Shown: piece after piece, positions 43,668 to 52,421 of the stretch | Position numbering within the stretch: position 1 is the first letter of the stretch | Layout of the letters: each line of letters begins with the position of its first letter | Source: Sphingobacteriales bacterium UTBCD1 | GTDB lineage: Bacteria; Bacteroidota; Bacteroidia; Chitinophagales; Chitinophagaceae | Reading direction: 5' to 3' | NCBI GenBank assembly: GCA_002066995.1 | Contig: MWTC01000046.1 | Coordinates: 1-52,618, forward strand | Length of the DNA stretch: 52,618 bases | Program-made: the position numbers and the translations under genes | Notes under the pieces: model-generated | What the model saw: the letters and a program-made list of their open reading frames with translations, nothing else | What the model was told of the DNA's origin: nothing | Databases searched by the model: none

Positions 43668-44744
43668 ATGAAGAGCTGGAGTTGGGTTTTGCTGATCATA
43701 TTGACAATCGCAATCAAATGGCTTTCTTTTTACCCCGAATGGGTAGAAAAGAATTACGCTCTTGGAGTGTATCCTGTAATTTCAAAAACGCAGCGTTTAC
43801 TTTTCGGCTGGATACCTTTCAGCCTCGGAGATGTATTTTATGCTTTTTTGATCCTCGTCATTTTATTTAAAACTTTTCAGTTTTTCAAACTCCTGTTCAG
43901 GAAAAAACTTAGCAGGGTTTATTTCATAACAGGGTTACAGCAGTTGATATTCTTTTTCCTTTTTCTTTATGTTGTGTTCAACTTATTATGGGGATTGAAT
44001 TACAACCGGAGTGGAATAGCTGCCCAGTTGAAATTAGAAGTGAAGCCTTATGCGATCAATGACCTGGATACATTAACCGGAATTCTTGAAGATCGCTTAA
44101 ACCGGTTTTCTGATTCTGTAAACCCGTCAAAGAGAAAGTTATTGAAGAAAAAGAAAAACTTATTTCAAGAAAGTTTTGAAGCCTACAAAAGTGCTGCAAT
44201 CCGGTTCTCTTTTTTAAAATATAAAAACCTCTCTGTGAAGCCTTCCATTTTCAGTTATGCCGGAAACATTCTTGGTTTCCAGGGATATTATAATCCGTTC
44301 TCCGGAGAAGGCCAGGTGAATACTACTATCCCGGCTTTTTTGGAGCCTTATGTTGCCACTCATGAAATGGCACATCAGTTAGGGTATGCCAAAGAGAATG
44401 AAGCGAATTTTGTTGCTTTCCTGGCCTGCAGGTCCAGTTCTTCCAATGAATTCCGGTATTCACTTTATTTCAATATGTATCTCTACGCTATCGGGGAATT
44501 GTATGTAAGAGACAGTATAAAAGCGAAACAGTACCAGGAAAAGTTAAGTCCACAGGTGATCGATGACATAAAAACATTACGTTCCTTTTATAAAAAATAT
44601 AAGAATCCTGTAGAACCTGTGATTATGTGGTTTTATGGACACTATCTGAAAGCCAACAATCAGCCTGCAGGCAAACTTACCTACGATGAAGTGGTATTAT
44701 GGATGATCGCCTATTATAAAAAATTCGGGACAGAATCTCTATAG
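43668..44744 (+). CDS. DUF3810 membrane protein with HExxH motif
   Basis: Three N-terminal membrane helices are visible (residues about 4-20, 50-68, 80-105). A soluble domain then contains THEMAHQLGYAKENEANFVAFLA, an HExxH plus downstream Glu typical of zinc metallopeptidases. The family (DUF3810) is mostly found in Bacteroidota and has no established function that I know of. The frame opens at 43632; the ATG at 43668 starts just before the first helix and is preferred. No promoter element was found. Confidence 0.78.
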   Translation: MKSWSWVLLIILTIAIKWLSFYPEWVEKNYALGVYPVISKTQRLLFGWIPFSLGDVFYAFLILVILFKTFQFFKLLFRKKLSRVYFITGLQQLIFFFLFLYVVFNLLWGLNYNRSGIAAQLKLEVKPYAINDLDTLTGILEDRLNRFSDSVNPSKRKLLKKKKNLFQESFEAYKSAAIRFSFLKYKNLSVKPSIFSYAGNILGFQGYYNPFSGEGQVNTTIPAFLEPYVATHEMAHQLGYAKENEANFVAFLACRSSSSNEFRYSLYFNMYLYAIGELYVRDSIKAKQYQEKLSPQVIDDIKTLRSFYKKYKNPVEPVIMWFYGHYLKANNQPAGKLTYDEVVLWMIAYYKKFGTESL

Positions 44745-44769
44745 CATCCATTCGCCTGGGTTTTACTTT

Positions 44770-46833
44770 CTATTTCTTAAGTTGGTTTAAAATAAATTCA
44801 AAAACAAAATTCCAGTTATCTATTGATTGCTCCGTGCTTTGGCCACTGCCATGACCACTGTTATAGTCCATGTGCAGGATAACGGGGCTTACCTGTCCAT
44901 CATTGTTTTGAACGGCTGCTGCAAATTTTTTTGCATTCATAGGATCCACACGGCTGTCATTGGCGCCGGCGGTTACAAGCATGGTTGGGATATTCACGCC
45001 TTTACGGATATTCTGGTAAGGAGAATAACGTAGCAGCCACCTGAAATCAGCAGTGCTGTCGGCAGTACCATATTCAGGAATCCAGTAACGGGCTATTAAA
45101 AATTTATCGTACCGGATCATATCAAGCAGGGGTACTTCACACACAATCGCCTTGAACAGGTCCGGCCGTTGGGTTGCTGCTGCTCCCATCAGCAATCCGC
45201 CATTACTTCCGCCCATGGCAACGATCTTACCGGTGTTGGTGTAGTTTTCTTTTATCAGCCATTCTGCACAACTGTAAAAATCATCAAAACAATTTTGCTT
45301 TTTACCAAGCATGCCATCACGGTGCCATTGTTCCCCATATTCATCACCGCCCCGGATACCTGCTTCCGCAACAATGACACCGCGGTTGATAAGTGAAGCA
45401 AATAAACCATAATAATGTGGCTGTATGCCTGATTGAAAACCGCCATAAGCTGTGAGCAAGACCGGATTGTTGCCATTCAATTGAATATCTTTCCTGTGTA
45501 ATACAAATGCCGGAACCTTTGTTCCATCTTTTGATGTATAGAATTTTATTTCACCTGTAATATTGCTCATGTCCACCGACACTTTCCTTTGATAGAATAA
45601 CCTCCATTTAAAATCTTTGGAAGATGCCACAAATATTTTAGGCATTGAAGTAAACGTATTCAGGGTGATGTAAACGGAATCTTCTTCACGGTCATAACTG
45701 ATGCCGGCAACATTACCTGTTTCCGGTAATGCAAGTACCCTGATTTTTTTCCCCTGTAAATCGTATAGTGTTAACCTGCTTTGAATGTCCTTTTTATCCT
45801 GTATGATGATGTTGTGTTTTGTAACTACATATCCCTGCATTACAGTTTTGCTTTCTGGAATCAATGTTTTCCAGTTTTTGTAACCCGGATTATTCACATT
45901 AGCAATCATCAGGCGGTAGTTGGGTGCATTGTCATTTGTAAAAATGTATAGCTTATCTCCGATTGCTTCCGGATAGGCAATTGATTTTTCATTTGTATAA
46001 ATCAATACTCCTTTATCAGTGGTCCCGGTTTTAAACAGGTACGCATTGTTGCTGTAAAAATCTGATTCACCATAAAAGCTTACATCACTATACTGGTTGT
46101 CATAAACAAAAAAACTATTTTTTGCATCCGTGGTAGTACCCAGAAATGTTGCCTTACTTACCGGGTCGCCTACTTTCCATATATATGTTTTTAAGGGAAG
46201 CTGTTTGTCCACATCATCCTGTGTCCGGAGGGTAAAATAAGCATGCTGCTGGTCTTTTGTCCATTGAAAACCAAAAATATTTTCCAATGGGGGAAACAAA
46301 ATTTTACCGGTTCTTGTTTCAATAATATAAGTGGTGGAAATTTCAGCGCCGCTTTTCTGTGTGTTGATGGCTGCCCGCTCACCATCATAGGTATAATCTA
46401 TGGATTGTGTTGAAATATTTCCGGAAGAATCCAGCTTGACCGGATCCCAAATCAAAACAGATTTCCCATTTAAGATGGTGTAAATCTTATATTGTTTATC
46501 CCCTTTTCTTTTGATGATTTGAAAAACACGTTTACCTTGTTTATTCAAAGGGCCTTCAAAATCCATATCAATATAATCAGCTATATCTTTCTTCAGCCCA
46601 TCATGGATTTTTTGTGTTGCAGTCAAATACTGAATGCCATAATCATGCTGTGCTTTGGTCCATTCAATTACTTTAGGATCTGTTTTGTCCTCAAGCCAGC
46701 GGTAATTATCGGTAAGGATAACCCCATGCAGAGTGTCCCGTACCGGCATTGAAGCAGTTGCCGGTGGCTGAAATTTTACTTGTGCATTAGCTGTGGATAC
46801 AATAATGACAAGGATGATTAAGAGTTTTCTCAT
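44770..46833 (-). CDS. Prolyl oligopeptidase family serine peptidase (S9)
   Basis: A signal peptide (residues 1-18, ending STANAQ) directs it to the periplasm. A seven-bladed propeller covers about 80-420. The alpha/beta hydrolase domain has Ser in GGSNGGLLMG, Asp in GANDSRVDP and His in NSGHGSG. DNYRWLEDKTDPKVIEWTKAQ near the N-terminus is standard for the family. At 687 aa it matches the usual length. It likely cleaves short proline-containing peptides. It converges with the DUF3810 gene, 25 bases apart. Confidence 0.93.
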   Translation of the reverse strand: MRKLLIILVIIVSTANAQVKFQPPATASMPVRDTLHGVILTDNYRWLEDKTDPKVIEWTKAQHDYGIQYLTATQKIHDGLKKDIADYIDMDFEGPLNKQGKRVFQIIKRKGDKQYKIYTILNGKSVLIWDPVKLDSSGNISTQSIDYTYDGERAAINTQKSGAEISTTYIIETRTGKILFPPLENIFGFQWTKDQQHAYFTLRTQDDVDKQLPLKTYIWKVGDPVSKATFLGTTTDAKNSFFVYDNQYSDVSFYGESDFYSNNAYLFKTGTTDKGVLIYTNEKSIAYPEAIGDKLYIFTNDNAPNYRLMIANVNNPGYKNWKTLIPESKTVMQGYVVTKHNIIIQDKKDIQSRLTLYDLQGKKIRVLALPETGNVAGISYDREEDSVYITLNTFTSMPKIFVASSKDFKWRLFYQRKVSVDMSNITGEIKFYTSKDGTKVPAFVLHRKDIQLNGNNPVLLTAYGGFQSGIQPHYYGLFASLINRGVIVAEAGIRGGDEYGEQWHRDGMLGKKQNCFDDFYSCAEWLIKENYTNTGKIVAMGGSNGGLLMGAAATQRPDLFKAIVCEVPLLDMIRYDKFLIARYWIPEYGTADSTADFRWLLRYSPYQNIRKGVNIPTMLVTAGANDSRVDPMNAKKFAAAVQNNDGQVSPVILHMDYNSGHGSGQSTEQSIDNWNFVFEFILNQLKK

Positions 46834-46905
46834 AAATGTTTTTTTGGGGAATAGTATTCAGAAAATTAACACTTTCCCATTATCCTGAAATTTTAAATAC
46901 GCTTA

Positions 46906-47442
46906 TTAAAACTTATTCTTCCACATCATGCTCTCCACCGGTTTATCCGGTTGCCCGCTGTATTTGGCATCTTTCTTCTGATTATACTTTGTCTCAATTT
47001 CACCTTCCACGGGGAAATAGATGAGTTGTCCCACCGGCATTCCTTTATATATTTTTACGGGCTGCTTAACTGAAATCTCCAAAGTCCAGTGACCACAAAA
47101 GCCTACGTCTCCTTTTCCGGCAGTGGCGTGAATGTCAATACCCAGCCGGCCGGTGGATGATTTACCCTCAAGAAACGGAACATGGGCATGCGTTTCTGTA
47201 TATTCTTCGGTGACGCCCAGGTAAAACACATGTGGTTGCAATACAAAGCCTTCATCCGGGATTTCAAAATATTCTATCGTATTATGTTTTTTGGCATCCA
47301 GTATCTCATCTTTATACTTGGCCAGCCATTTTCCAAGGTGTACATCATAAGAATTGCTGCCCAGGCATTCCCTGCGGTACGGTTCTATCTTGATGGTGGC
47401 TTTTGCTATTTCTTCAAGAATTCTTTTATCGGAGAGTATCAT
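46906..47442 (-). CDS. dcd: dCTP deaminase
   Basis: Deaminates dCTP to dUTP for thymidylate synthesis. MILSDKRI is the typical N-terminus. LEGKSSTGRLGIDIHATAG contains the conserved nucleotide-binding and catalytic segment, and VGFCGHWTLEI the catalytic Glu. 178 aa is close to the trimeric Dcd length. Divergent from the phosphopantetheinyl transferase gene, 53 bases apart. Confidence 0.93.
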   Translation of the reverse strand: MILSDKRILEEIAKATIKIEPYRRECLGSNSYDVHLGKWLAKYKDEILDAKKHNTIEYFEIPDEGFVLQPHVFYLGVTEEYTETHAHVPFLEGKSSTGRLGIDIHATAGKGDVGFCGHWTLEISVKQPVKIYKGMPVGQLIYFPVEGEIETKYNQKKDAKYSGQPDKPVESMMWKNKF

Positions 47443-47495
47443 TGGTCCAGAGTGATTAATTTTAAAGCTGCAATTTTAAATCTTAAATTGGTATT

Positions 47496-48113
47496 GTGCC
47501 TGTTTTTTTTCAACATTCTGTCAGTAACACTACGAGACTCGGCATTTGGAAAATTGAGGAGTCTGAAGCGTTTTTTAAGAGAAATGTTCCCCTTCACCGG
47601 GAAGTGACACATCCGCATAAGCGGTTACAGCATCTTGCCGGAAGATTTCTTTTGCAATTTCTTTTTCCTGATTTTCCTTATGAGCTGGTCAAAATTGCCG
47701 ATACTAAGAAACCGTATTTGCCGGGAGAGCAATTTCATTTTTCCATTTCCCATTGCGGTGATTATGCTGCGGCCATCGTTAGCAAAGATCAAAGGGTGGG
47801 TATAGATATTGAAATCCCGGTAGAGAAGATCATCAAGATCCAGCATAAGTATTTATCGGATGAAGAAAGAAGGATATTCAACATTCAGCTGCCTGATCCG
47901 GATCACAGGCTTCTGACGCTCCTTTGGTCTGCCAAAGAAGCCGTATACAAATGGTTTGGTGATGGAGAAGTGGAGTTCATAGAGCATATCAGGCTAAAAA
48001 ATCTTGATAAAAACGAAAGTACTTTTCAATGTTTATTTACAAAAAACAGTCATCAACAGGTCATTCATTACCGGATATTTGATAGTTTAGTGCTCACCTG
48101 GCTTTCTTCCTGA
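47496..48113 (+). CDS. 4'-phosphopantetheinyl transferase superfamily protein
   Basis: Attaches phosphopantetheine to carrier proteins. VGIDIEIPVEKI has the metal-binding Asp/Glu, FSISHCGDYAAAIV is the N-terminal signature, and LLWSAKEAVYKWFGDGEV holds the WxxKEA motif. At 205 aa it is of the Sfp-like type with two half-domains. The best start is a GTG at 47496. No polyketide or peptide synthetase genes adjoin it, so it may serve fatty acid synthase or an unlinked cluster. Confidence 0.85.
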   Translation: MPVFFQHSVSNTTRLGIWKIEESEAFFKRNVPLHREVTHPHKRLQHLAGRFLLQFLFPDFPYELVKIADTKKPYLPGEQFHFSISHCGDYAAAIVSKDQRVGIDIEIPVEKIIKIQHKYLSDEERRIFNIQLPDPDHRLLTLLWSAKEAVYKWFGDGEVEFIEHIRLKNLDKNESTFQCLFTKNSHQQVIHYRIFDSLVLTWLSS

Positions 48114-49265
48114 TCAATCTTCTTCTTCATCCTGCCTGTTTTCGAGGAGATTCAGATCCACAGCTTCCATTCCGGATATGCCTTCCACCGATCCCTGGAT
48201 ATGTGCTGCATTCAATAAAATTTTTTCAAGCTGCTTTTCCCTTGCTTTCCAGAGTTTTTCCATCGCATCTCTTTCTTTCTGAATTGAAAGTTTCATGCTC
48301 ATAAATCCTTCGCGGATCGCTTTCCACTGTTCTGCAAATTCTGTGCTGGTAAGATAATCGTACAGCAGGTGAATTTTGTCACCTTTGTTTTCATGCGCTT
48401 TGGAAGCCTGGTGTACTTTGATGATTCCGTCACGCAGAATATGTGCAAGCGCCTTTACTTCAGAGAAAGTACAGATCCAGACACCATCTCTTGTGCCAAA
48501 TGAGTTCATGTCTTTAGGCATAGCCTGTGTTACAATCACGGCAACTTCTGCCTTCTGATTGCGCATATCGGCTTTCAGTTTCTCTATCCAGTCTGCCGAA
48601 AAATCTTTTGTTCTTTTACTCTCATAAATAATCTTCCCGCATTCCTGGCCGAAATTGTTTCTGATAGTTTGTATGCAATCGGCACCACGTACACCTTTCC
48701 CTACTTCTTCTATCAGATCAAACGGGAAAGCGTTCCGGAGCATTTCTTCCAGCGCCAGTTCCTGCACTTCCCCCTGCAACTGCATGGATCCCTGTTCGGC
48801 TTTTCGCTTCATTTCTTCTGCAAGCTTTTTCTGATCTTCCAGTTGCTTTTCCAGTTCTTTTAATTTCAACTGGTATTCATTTTCCTTCAGAGAGGTTTTT
48901 TGTTCTTCGATTTTTCTGATCTCGGATGAAAGCTTTTCTCTTTCTTCATTCAGTTTTTTCTGGATATTTATGTCCAGTTCTGCTTCTTTTGTATTTAATG
49001 CCTGTTCTTTTTGTAAAAATTCCAATTCCTTCTGCCTGGAGGTTTTTAATTTTTCTTCATTGTCTTTATTGATTTGTTCCAGCAGCCTGAGTTTACTCTC
49101 AAAATCAGAGCTGATATTTTTACGGAGATTTTCCTCCAGTTCTTTTTCTTTTTTCTTTTTCCATTCTTCCGCTTTTTGATTTACTTCTTTGCGGATCTCT
49201 TCACGAATGGATTCGTTAGGCTCAAATTCCTGGTGGCAATGCGGGCAAACTATAGTAGAAGGCAT
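48114..49265 (-). CDS. DUF2130 coiled-coil protein
   Basis: A CPHC motif near the N-terminus (CPHCHQEF) suggests half of a zinc site. Residues about 20-180 form a long charged coiled coil rich in E and K. The DUF2130 domain (about 180-345) has GVRGADCIQTIRN, YESKRTKDFSADWIEKLK and VIVTQAMPKDM, which recall restriction-endonuclease-like folds (E-x-K). The function is unknown. A promoter at 49283-49290 shows that the ATG at 49265 is the start rather than 49307. Confidence 0.82.
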   Translation of the reverse strand: MPSTIVCPHCHQEFEPNESIREEIRKEVNQKAEEWKKKKEKELEENLRKNISSDFESKLRLLEQINKDNEEKLKTSRQKELEFLQKEQALNTKEAELDINIQKKLNEEREKLSSEIRKIEEQKTSLKENEYQLKLKELEKQLEDQKKLAEEMKRKAEQGSMQLQGEVQELALEEMLRNAFPFDLIEEVGKGVRGADCIQTIRNNFGQECGKIIYESKRTKDFSADWIEKLKADMRNQKAEVAVIVTQAMPKDMNSFGTRDGVWICTFSEVKALAHILRDGIIKVHQASKAHENKGDKIHLLYDYLTSTEFAEQWKAIREGFMSMKLSIQKERDAMEKLWKAREKQLEKILLNAAHIQGSVEGISGMEAVDLNLLENRQDEEED

Positions 49266-49282
49266 GGATAAAATGTTTATTT

Positions 49283-49290
49283 CAAAACTA
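49283..49290 (-). promoter_or_regulatory. Promoter -7 element for the DUF2130 gene
   Basis: Minus strand reads TAGTTTTG, perfect TAnnTTTG, 17 bases before the ATG at 49265. Confidence 0.55.
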
Positions 49291-49328
49291 CAAATACTCT
49301 CTTGCAAATGTTGTATGTAAAATAAAAA

Positions 49329-49441
49329 GAGGCTGTCTCAAAATTCTTTGCGGAAGAGATGCGGCCGAAGCGTTCCTTTAAATTTTTTAGTTACACAAAA
49401 AGCTTCAATCCGTTTGCAAAACCGATTTTTCAGACAGCCTC
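49329..49441. mobile_element. 113-bp MITE-like element or IS remnant with terminal inverted repeats
   Basis: The ends read GAGGCTGTCTCAAAA (49329-49343) and, inverted, GAGGCTGTCTGAAAA (49427-49441), matching in 14 of 15 bases. This resembles ends of several insertion sequences. There is no ORF inside. No target duplication is obvious. It begins six bases from the tRNA-Leu 3' end. On the minus strand it ends with the repeat followed by TTTTTATTTT, so it could also act as a long-loop terminator for the tRNA. Confidence 0.45.
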
Positions 49442-49447
49442 TCTTGT

Positions 49448-49530
49448 GCCCGAGACTGGATTCGAACCAGCACACCGTTTCCGGCGCTACCACCTCAAAG
49501 TAGTGCGTCTACCAGTTTCGCCACCCGGGC
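49448..49530 (-). tRNA. tRNA-Leu (anticodon GAG)
   Basis: 83 bases with a class II long variable arm (GCGCCGGAAACGGTGT region). Acceptor GCCCGGG with CTCGGGC, anticodon stem CTACT/GGTAG with loop TTGAGGT, T-arm CTGG-TTCGAAT-CCAG. No CCA is encoded. Confidence 0.94.
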
Positions 49531-49542
49531 AAATGAGGAGTG

Positions 49543-49550
49543 CAAATTTA
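49543..49550 (-). promoter_or_regulatory. Promoter -7 element for tRNA-Leu
   Basis: Minus strand reads TAAATTTG, perfect TAnnTTTG, 13 bases before the tRNA 5' end. Confidence 0.6.
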
Positions 49551-49557
49551 AGCGCTT

Positions 49558-50706
49558 TTATTTCTTCAACACAATTCTGAAAGTGGTTCCTTTTCCCGGC
49601 TCAGAATTTTTTACGAATATTTCTCCTTTATGGTATTGTTGGATGATCCTCTTTGACAGTGTAAGCCCCAGTCCCCAGCCTCTTTTTTTTGTGGTGAAAC
49701 CCGGCTTGAAAACTTTGGAAATATTATTTCTGCTGATTCCTTTTCCGCTGTCCGAAACGTCCACGGTCACTGTGTTGATGCCGCTCAGGATATCTATAGC
49801 AATAGTGCCTTTTCCTTCCATAGCATCCAGCGCATTCTTCAACAGGTTTTCAATGACCCAGTCGAACAGAGGCGCAGAGATCTGTGCTTTGACATTTTGT
49901 AATCCATGGGTTTCAATCAAAAAGTTCACTTTGCCGGTCGCTCTCTTCCGTATATAATCCACCATATTGCTGATCTGTTGTACCAGGTCTGTAGTTTCCA
50001 ATTGAGGCTTGCTGCCGATTTTTCCGAAACGGTCAGATACCAGCCGCAGCCTGTTAATATCTTTTCCCAGCTCCTGCGCCATTTTTTCATTACCGGGTTT
50101 TTCTTTCAGCATTTCCAGCCATCCTTCCAGGGACGATACAGGGGTGCCCAGCTGGTGTGCTGTTTCTTTTGCCATACCCGCCCATACCTGGTTTTGTGCA
50201 GAACGGTAACTGCTGCGAAGAGCAAGGAGTGTAACGATAACAAATAACCCGATAATCAGTAGCTGTACAAAGGGAAAATAGCGGATCTCGTTCAGTAATT
50301 CGGTATGACCATAATAATAGCGGTTAAATTTATCCGGGTGAAAGGGATCTTTCCAGATAATTGGTTCGTTTAAGGATTTTAATTTGGCCAGTTTGTATTG
50401 TAAGTAATTCTTTTTTGCAACGGAGGCGGAATCAATGTTGATAAATTCTAATATACTGTCCTTTTCATTGGTTACAATGATCGGGATATCGGTATTATTC
50501 TGGGTAATGGCAAAAGCAAGGTCAGTATTGGATGAGTCTTTCGGGTCCAGCAGTACATTACTTGCCAGCACCCATTCCGTTACTTTCTTCTTTTCTTCTT
50601 TTTCTATCTTCTTTGCGAGGTAAGCAGAATAAAAAATGGTTCCTGTTACAATACAAATGGCAACAAGGGCCAATCCGGTTCTCCAGGTGAATAATTGCTG
50701 AAACAT
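49558..50706 (-). CDS. Membrane sensor histidine kinase
   Basis: Two membrane helices (about residues 10-30 and 148-168) bracket a periplasmic sensing region of about 110 residues without a recognised domain. The H-box is ETAHQLGTPVSSLEGWLEML, the N-box DWVIENLLKNALDAM, and the G-boxes VDVSDSGKGI and WGLGLTLSKRII. It is an orphan: no response regulator is adjacent. The signal is unknown. Confidence 0.92.
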   Translation of the reverse strand: MFQQLFTWRTGLALVAICIVTGTIFYSAYLAKKIEKEEKKKVTEWVLASNVLLDPKDSSNTDLAFAITQNNTDIPIIVTNEKDSILEFINIDSASVAKKNYLQYKLAKLKSLNEPIIWKDPFHPDKFNRYYYGHTELLNEIRYFPFVQLLIIGLFVIVTLLALRSSYRSAQNQVWAGMAKETAHQLGTPVSSLEGWLEMLKEKPGNEKMAQELGKDINRLRLVSDRFGKIGSKPQLETTDLVQQISNMVDYIRKRATGKVNFLIETHGLQNVKAQISAPLFDWVIENLLKNALDAMEGKGTIAIDILSGINTVTVDVSDSGKGISRNNISKVFKPGFTTKKRGWGLGLTLSKRIIQQYHKGEIFVKNSEPGKGTTFRIVLKK

Positions 50707-50923
50707 ATTTCGAATTTAGCCCAAATTCTGCTGCTGCAAAATTTCTGCGAAGTGGCGACGTAAATTTGCCTGTCCGGCAGTTTTTGCCGCTTTGCCACCA
50801 TGAAAGTTATCATGATGAATAATGTAGCCGGTTCGTTCTGCATACTTCGTTTCGCCAGCCTCCCATTCAGCATTTCCAGGTAACATTCAAAGCCGGGTAT
50901 AACAAGAATAAACCGGCTTGTCT

Positions 50924-50931
50924 TATTTTTG
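50924..50931 (+). promoter_or_regulatory. Promoter -7 element near the GT2 start
   Basis: Reads TATTTTTG, perfect TAnnTTTG, but overlaps the TTG start at 50929. A second perfect match (TAAATTTG) lies at 50761-50768, 160 bases upstream. The 220 bases between the kinase and GT2 genes show no other feature. Confidence 0.4.
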
Positions 50932-51975
50932 GAGAAATATTTTAATCATTTGCCGGCGCAGCCAAAAGTTATAATTGTCATATTAAACTGGAACGGGAAA
51001 AGCTATCTCGAAAAATTCCTACCTTCTGTGTTAGCTTCATCCTATATGAATTTTGAAGTCATTGTTGCCGACAATGCATCTACAGACGATTCAGTTTCTT
51101 TTCTCCAGCAAAAATTTCCGTCCGTCCGTATCATACAACTGGATAAAAATTATGGTTTTGCCGGCGGGTACAATAAAGCTTTATCCGGCCTGGAATCTGA
51201 CTATTATATGATTCTTAATTCAGATGTGGAAGTGCAGATCCGGTGGCTGGAACCCATGGTGGAACTTTTAGAAAACAATATTTCAATTGCAGCTTGCCAG
51301 CCAAAGATTCTTTCGTTTGATCACCGGGAAAAATTTGAATATGCCGGGGCTGCAGGAGGGTGGATTGATAAATATGGTTATCCTTTTGCAAAAGGTAGGA
51401 TATTTGATGTATGCGAAGAAGATCATGGCCAGTATGACCAGTCGGAGCCAGTCTTTTGGGCAAGCGGTGCGGCTCTTTTTATCCGGGCAAAGGTTTTTCA
51501 TGAAATGAAGGGGTTTGATGAATACTTTTTTGCTCACCAGGAAGAGATCGATTTGTGCTGGCGCATACAACTGGCCGGGTATAAAATATATTCCTGCCCT
51601 TCTTCGGTAGTGCATCATGTTGGCGGAGGTACATTACCCCGGAGTAATTCCAGGAAAACGTATCTGAACTTCAGGAATAACCGGATCATGTTGTCCAAAA
51701 ATTTACCTTTTCCCGAAAAAATCCCGGTGCTTTTTGTAAGAGGGGTACTTGATAGCATCTCTGCTTTGAAAGGATTGTTTTCAGGTGATGGAGGTTATTT
51801 TGTTGCGATCATAAGGGCACACATGGCATTTTATAAATGGTATCTTTTTTACCGGAAAAAGAGTGTGTTTCCTGCAACAAAGCATACTAAACTATCAGGA
51901 TTCCTGAACAAGAACATAGCCTGGCTGCATTTTGTCAAAAAGAAAAAATATTTTTCCGAAATTATTAAAAATTAA
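50929..51975 (+). CDS. Glycosyltransferase family 2
   Basis: GT-A fold transferase: VIVILNWNGKSYLEKFLPSV at the N-terminus, EVIVADNASTDDS for the nucleotide, and MILNSDVEV as the DxD-like metal site. The C-terminal part (KTYLNFRNNRIMLSKNL) is typical of rhamnosyl- and related transferases in surface glycan synthesis. No ATG fits before the conserved strand. The frame offers TTG at 50929 or 50950; a promoter element at 50924-50931 overlaps the first, so the start is uncertain. Confidence 0.85.
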   Translation: MEKYFNHLPAQPKVIIVILNWNGKSYLEKFLPSVLASSYMNFEVIVADNASTDDSVSFLQQKFPSVRIIQLDKNYGFAGGYNKALSGLESDYYMILNSDVEVQIRWLEPMVELLENNISIAACQPKILSFDHREKFEYAGAAGGWIDKYGYPFAKGRIFDVCEEDHGQYDQSEPVFWASGAALFIRAKVFHEMKGFDEYFFAHQEEIDLCWRIQLAGYKIYSCPSSVVHHVGGGTLPRSNSRKTYLNFRNNRIMLSKNLPFPEKIPVLFVRGVLDSISALKGLFSGDGGYFVAIIRAHMAFYKWYLFYRKKSVFPATKHTKLSGFLNKNIAWLHFVKKKKYFSEIIKN

Positions 51976-51998
51976 GACCGATATTTTTATTGATTCAC

Positions 51999-52006
51999 TA
52001 TTTTTG
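51999..52006 (+). promoter_or_regulatory. Promoter -7 element for the small membrane protein gene
   Basis: Reads TATTTTTG, perfect TAnnTTTG, 17 bases before the ATG at 52024. Confidence 0.55.
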
Positions 52007-52023
52007 TATTATAACTACCAGCT

Positions 52024-52242
52024 ATGAGCCAACAACAGGAAATGCACCAGGAGTTTCAAAAGATACAAGACAGAGATTTCACTCACAATTGGGTTTCTTC
52101 ATCAGCGTTCTTGTTTTATCTTCAGTTAGCTTGTTTTGTTGCTTTATTATTTGGAAGCTGCTACATGCTATACACCAAGAGGTTTAGCAAACCGGATGTG
52201 ACCATACAGGAAAGCACACTCTATACTCCAAAGTATAAATAA
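52024..52242 (+). CDS. Small single-pass membrane protein of unknown function
   Basis: A 72-aa protein. Residues 1-25 are polar and Gln-rich, about 27-50 form one membrane helix (FLFYLQLACFVALLFGSCYML), and the rest is a short basic and polar tail. I recognise no family. It has its own promoter element and follows the glycosyltransferase gene by 48 bases on the same strand. Confidence 0.6.
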   Translation: MSQQQEMHQEFQKIQDRDFTHNWVSSSAFLFYLQLACFVALLFGSCYMLYTKRFSKPDVTIQESTLYTPKYK

Positions 52243-52276
52243 GAAGGATAAATTTTTTTCACACAGGCTCAATCAT

Positions 52277-52284
52277 TATTTTTG
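52277..52284 (+). promoter_or_regulatory. Promoter -7 element ahead of the tRNA-Gly region
   Basis: Reads TATTTTTG, perfect TAnnTTTG. It precedes a 39-codon ORF by 17 bases and tRNA-Gly by 167 bases, and no nearer promoter for the tRNA was found. Confidence 0.5.
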
Positions 52285-52301
52285 CAGCCCTTAAGTTCTT
52301 T

Positions 52302-52421
52302 ATGAGTAATCAGATGCTGAATCAGCCTGCCCGGTGGATTCCGGTGGTAGCGATCTCCTGTGGCGGAGCCGGGGCCAAGGCCGCAGCAGATATGGTGGGT
52401 ATAGTTCTTTTTTTAAAATAG
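52302..52421 (+). CDS. Possible 39-aa ORF upstream of tRNA-Gly
   Basis: ATG at 52302, TAG at 52419. It contains a Gly/Ala-rich centre (SCGGAGAKAAADMVG) and a hydrophobic end. The DNA is GC-rich compared with its surroundings, and could instead be a structured 5' part of the tRNA transcript. No recognised family. Confidence 0.25.
   Translation: MSNQMLNQPARWIPVVAISCGGAGAKAAADMVGIVLFLK

Noticed and set aside
43490-43717. Minus-strand 75-aa ORF between yceD and the DUF3810 gene
   Set aside because: It spans the yceD promoter and overlaps the DUF3810 coding region antisense; no recognisable features.
47597-47610. GGGAAGTGACACA as a third copy of the repeat around the DAHP synthase gene
   Set aside because: It lies inside the phosphopantetheinyl transferase coding region and matches only in part.
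49359-49580. ORF on the plus strand reading through tRNA-Leu
   Set aside because: It is the reverse strand of a tRNA gene and the adjoining repeat; such reading frames are a familiar artefact.
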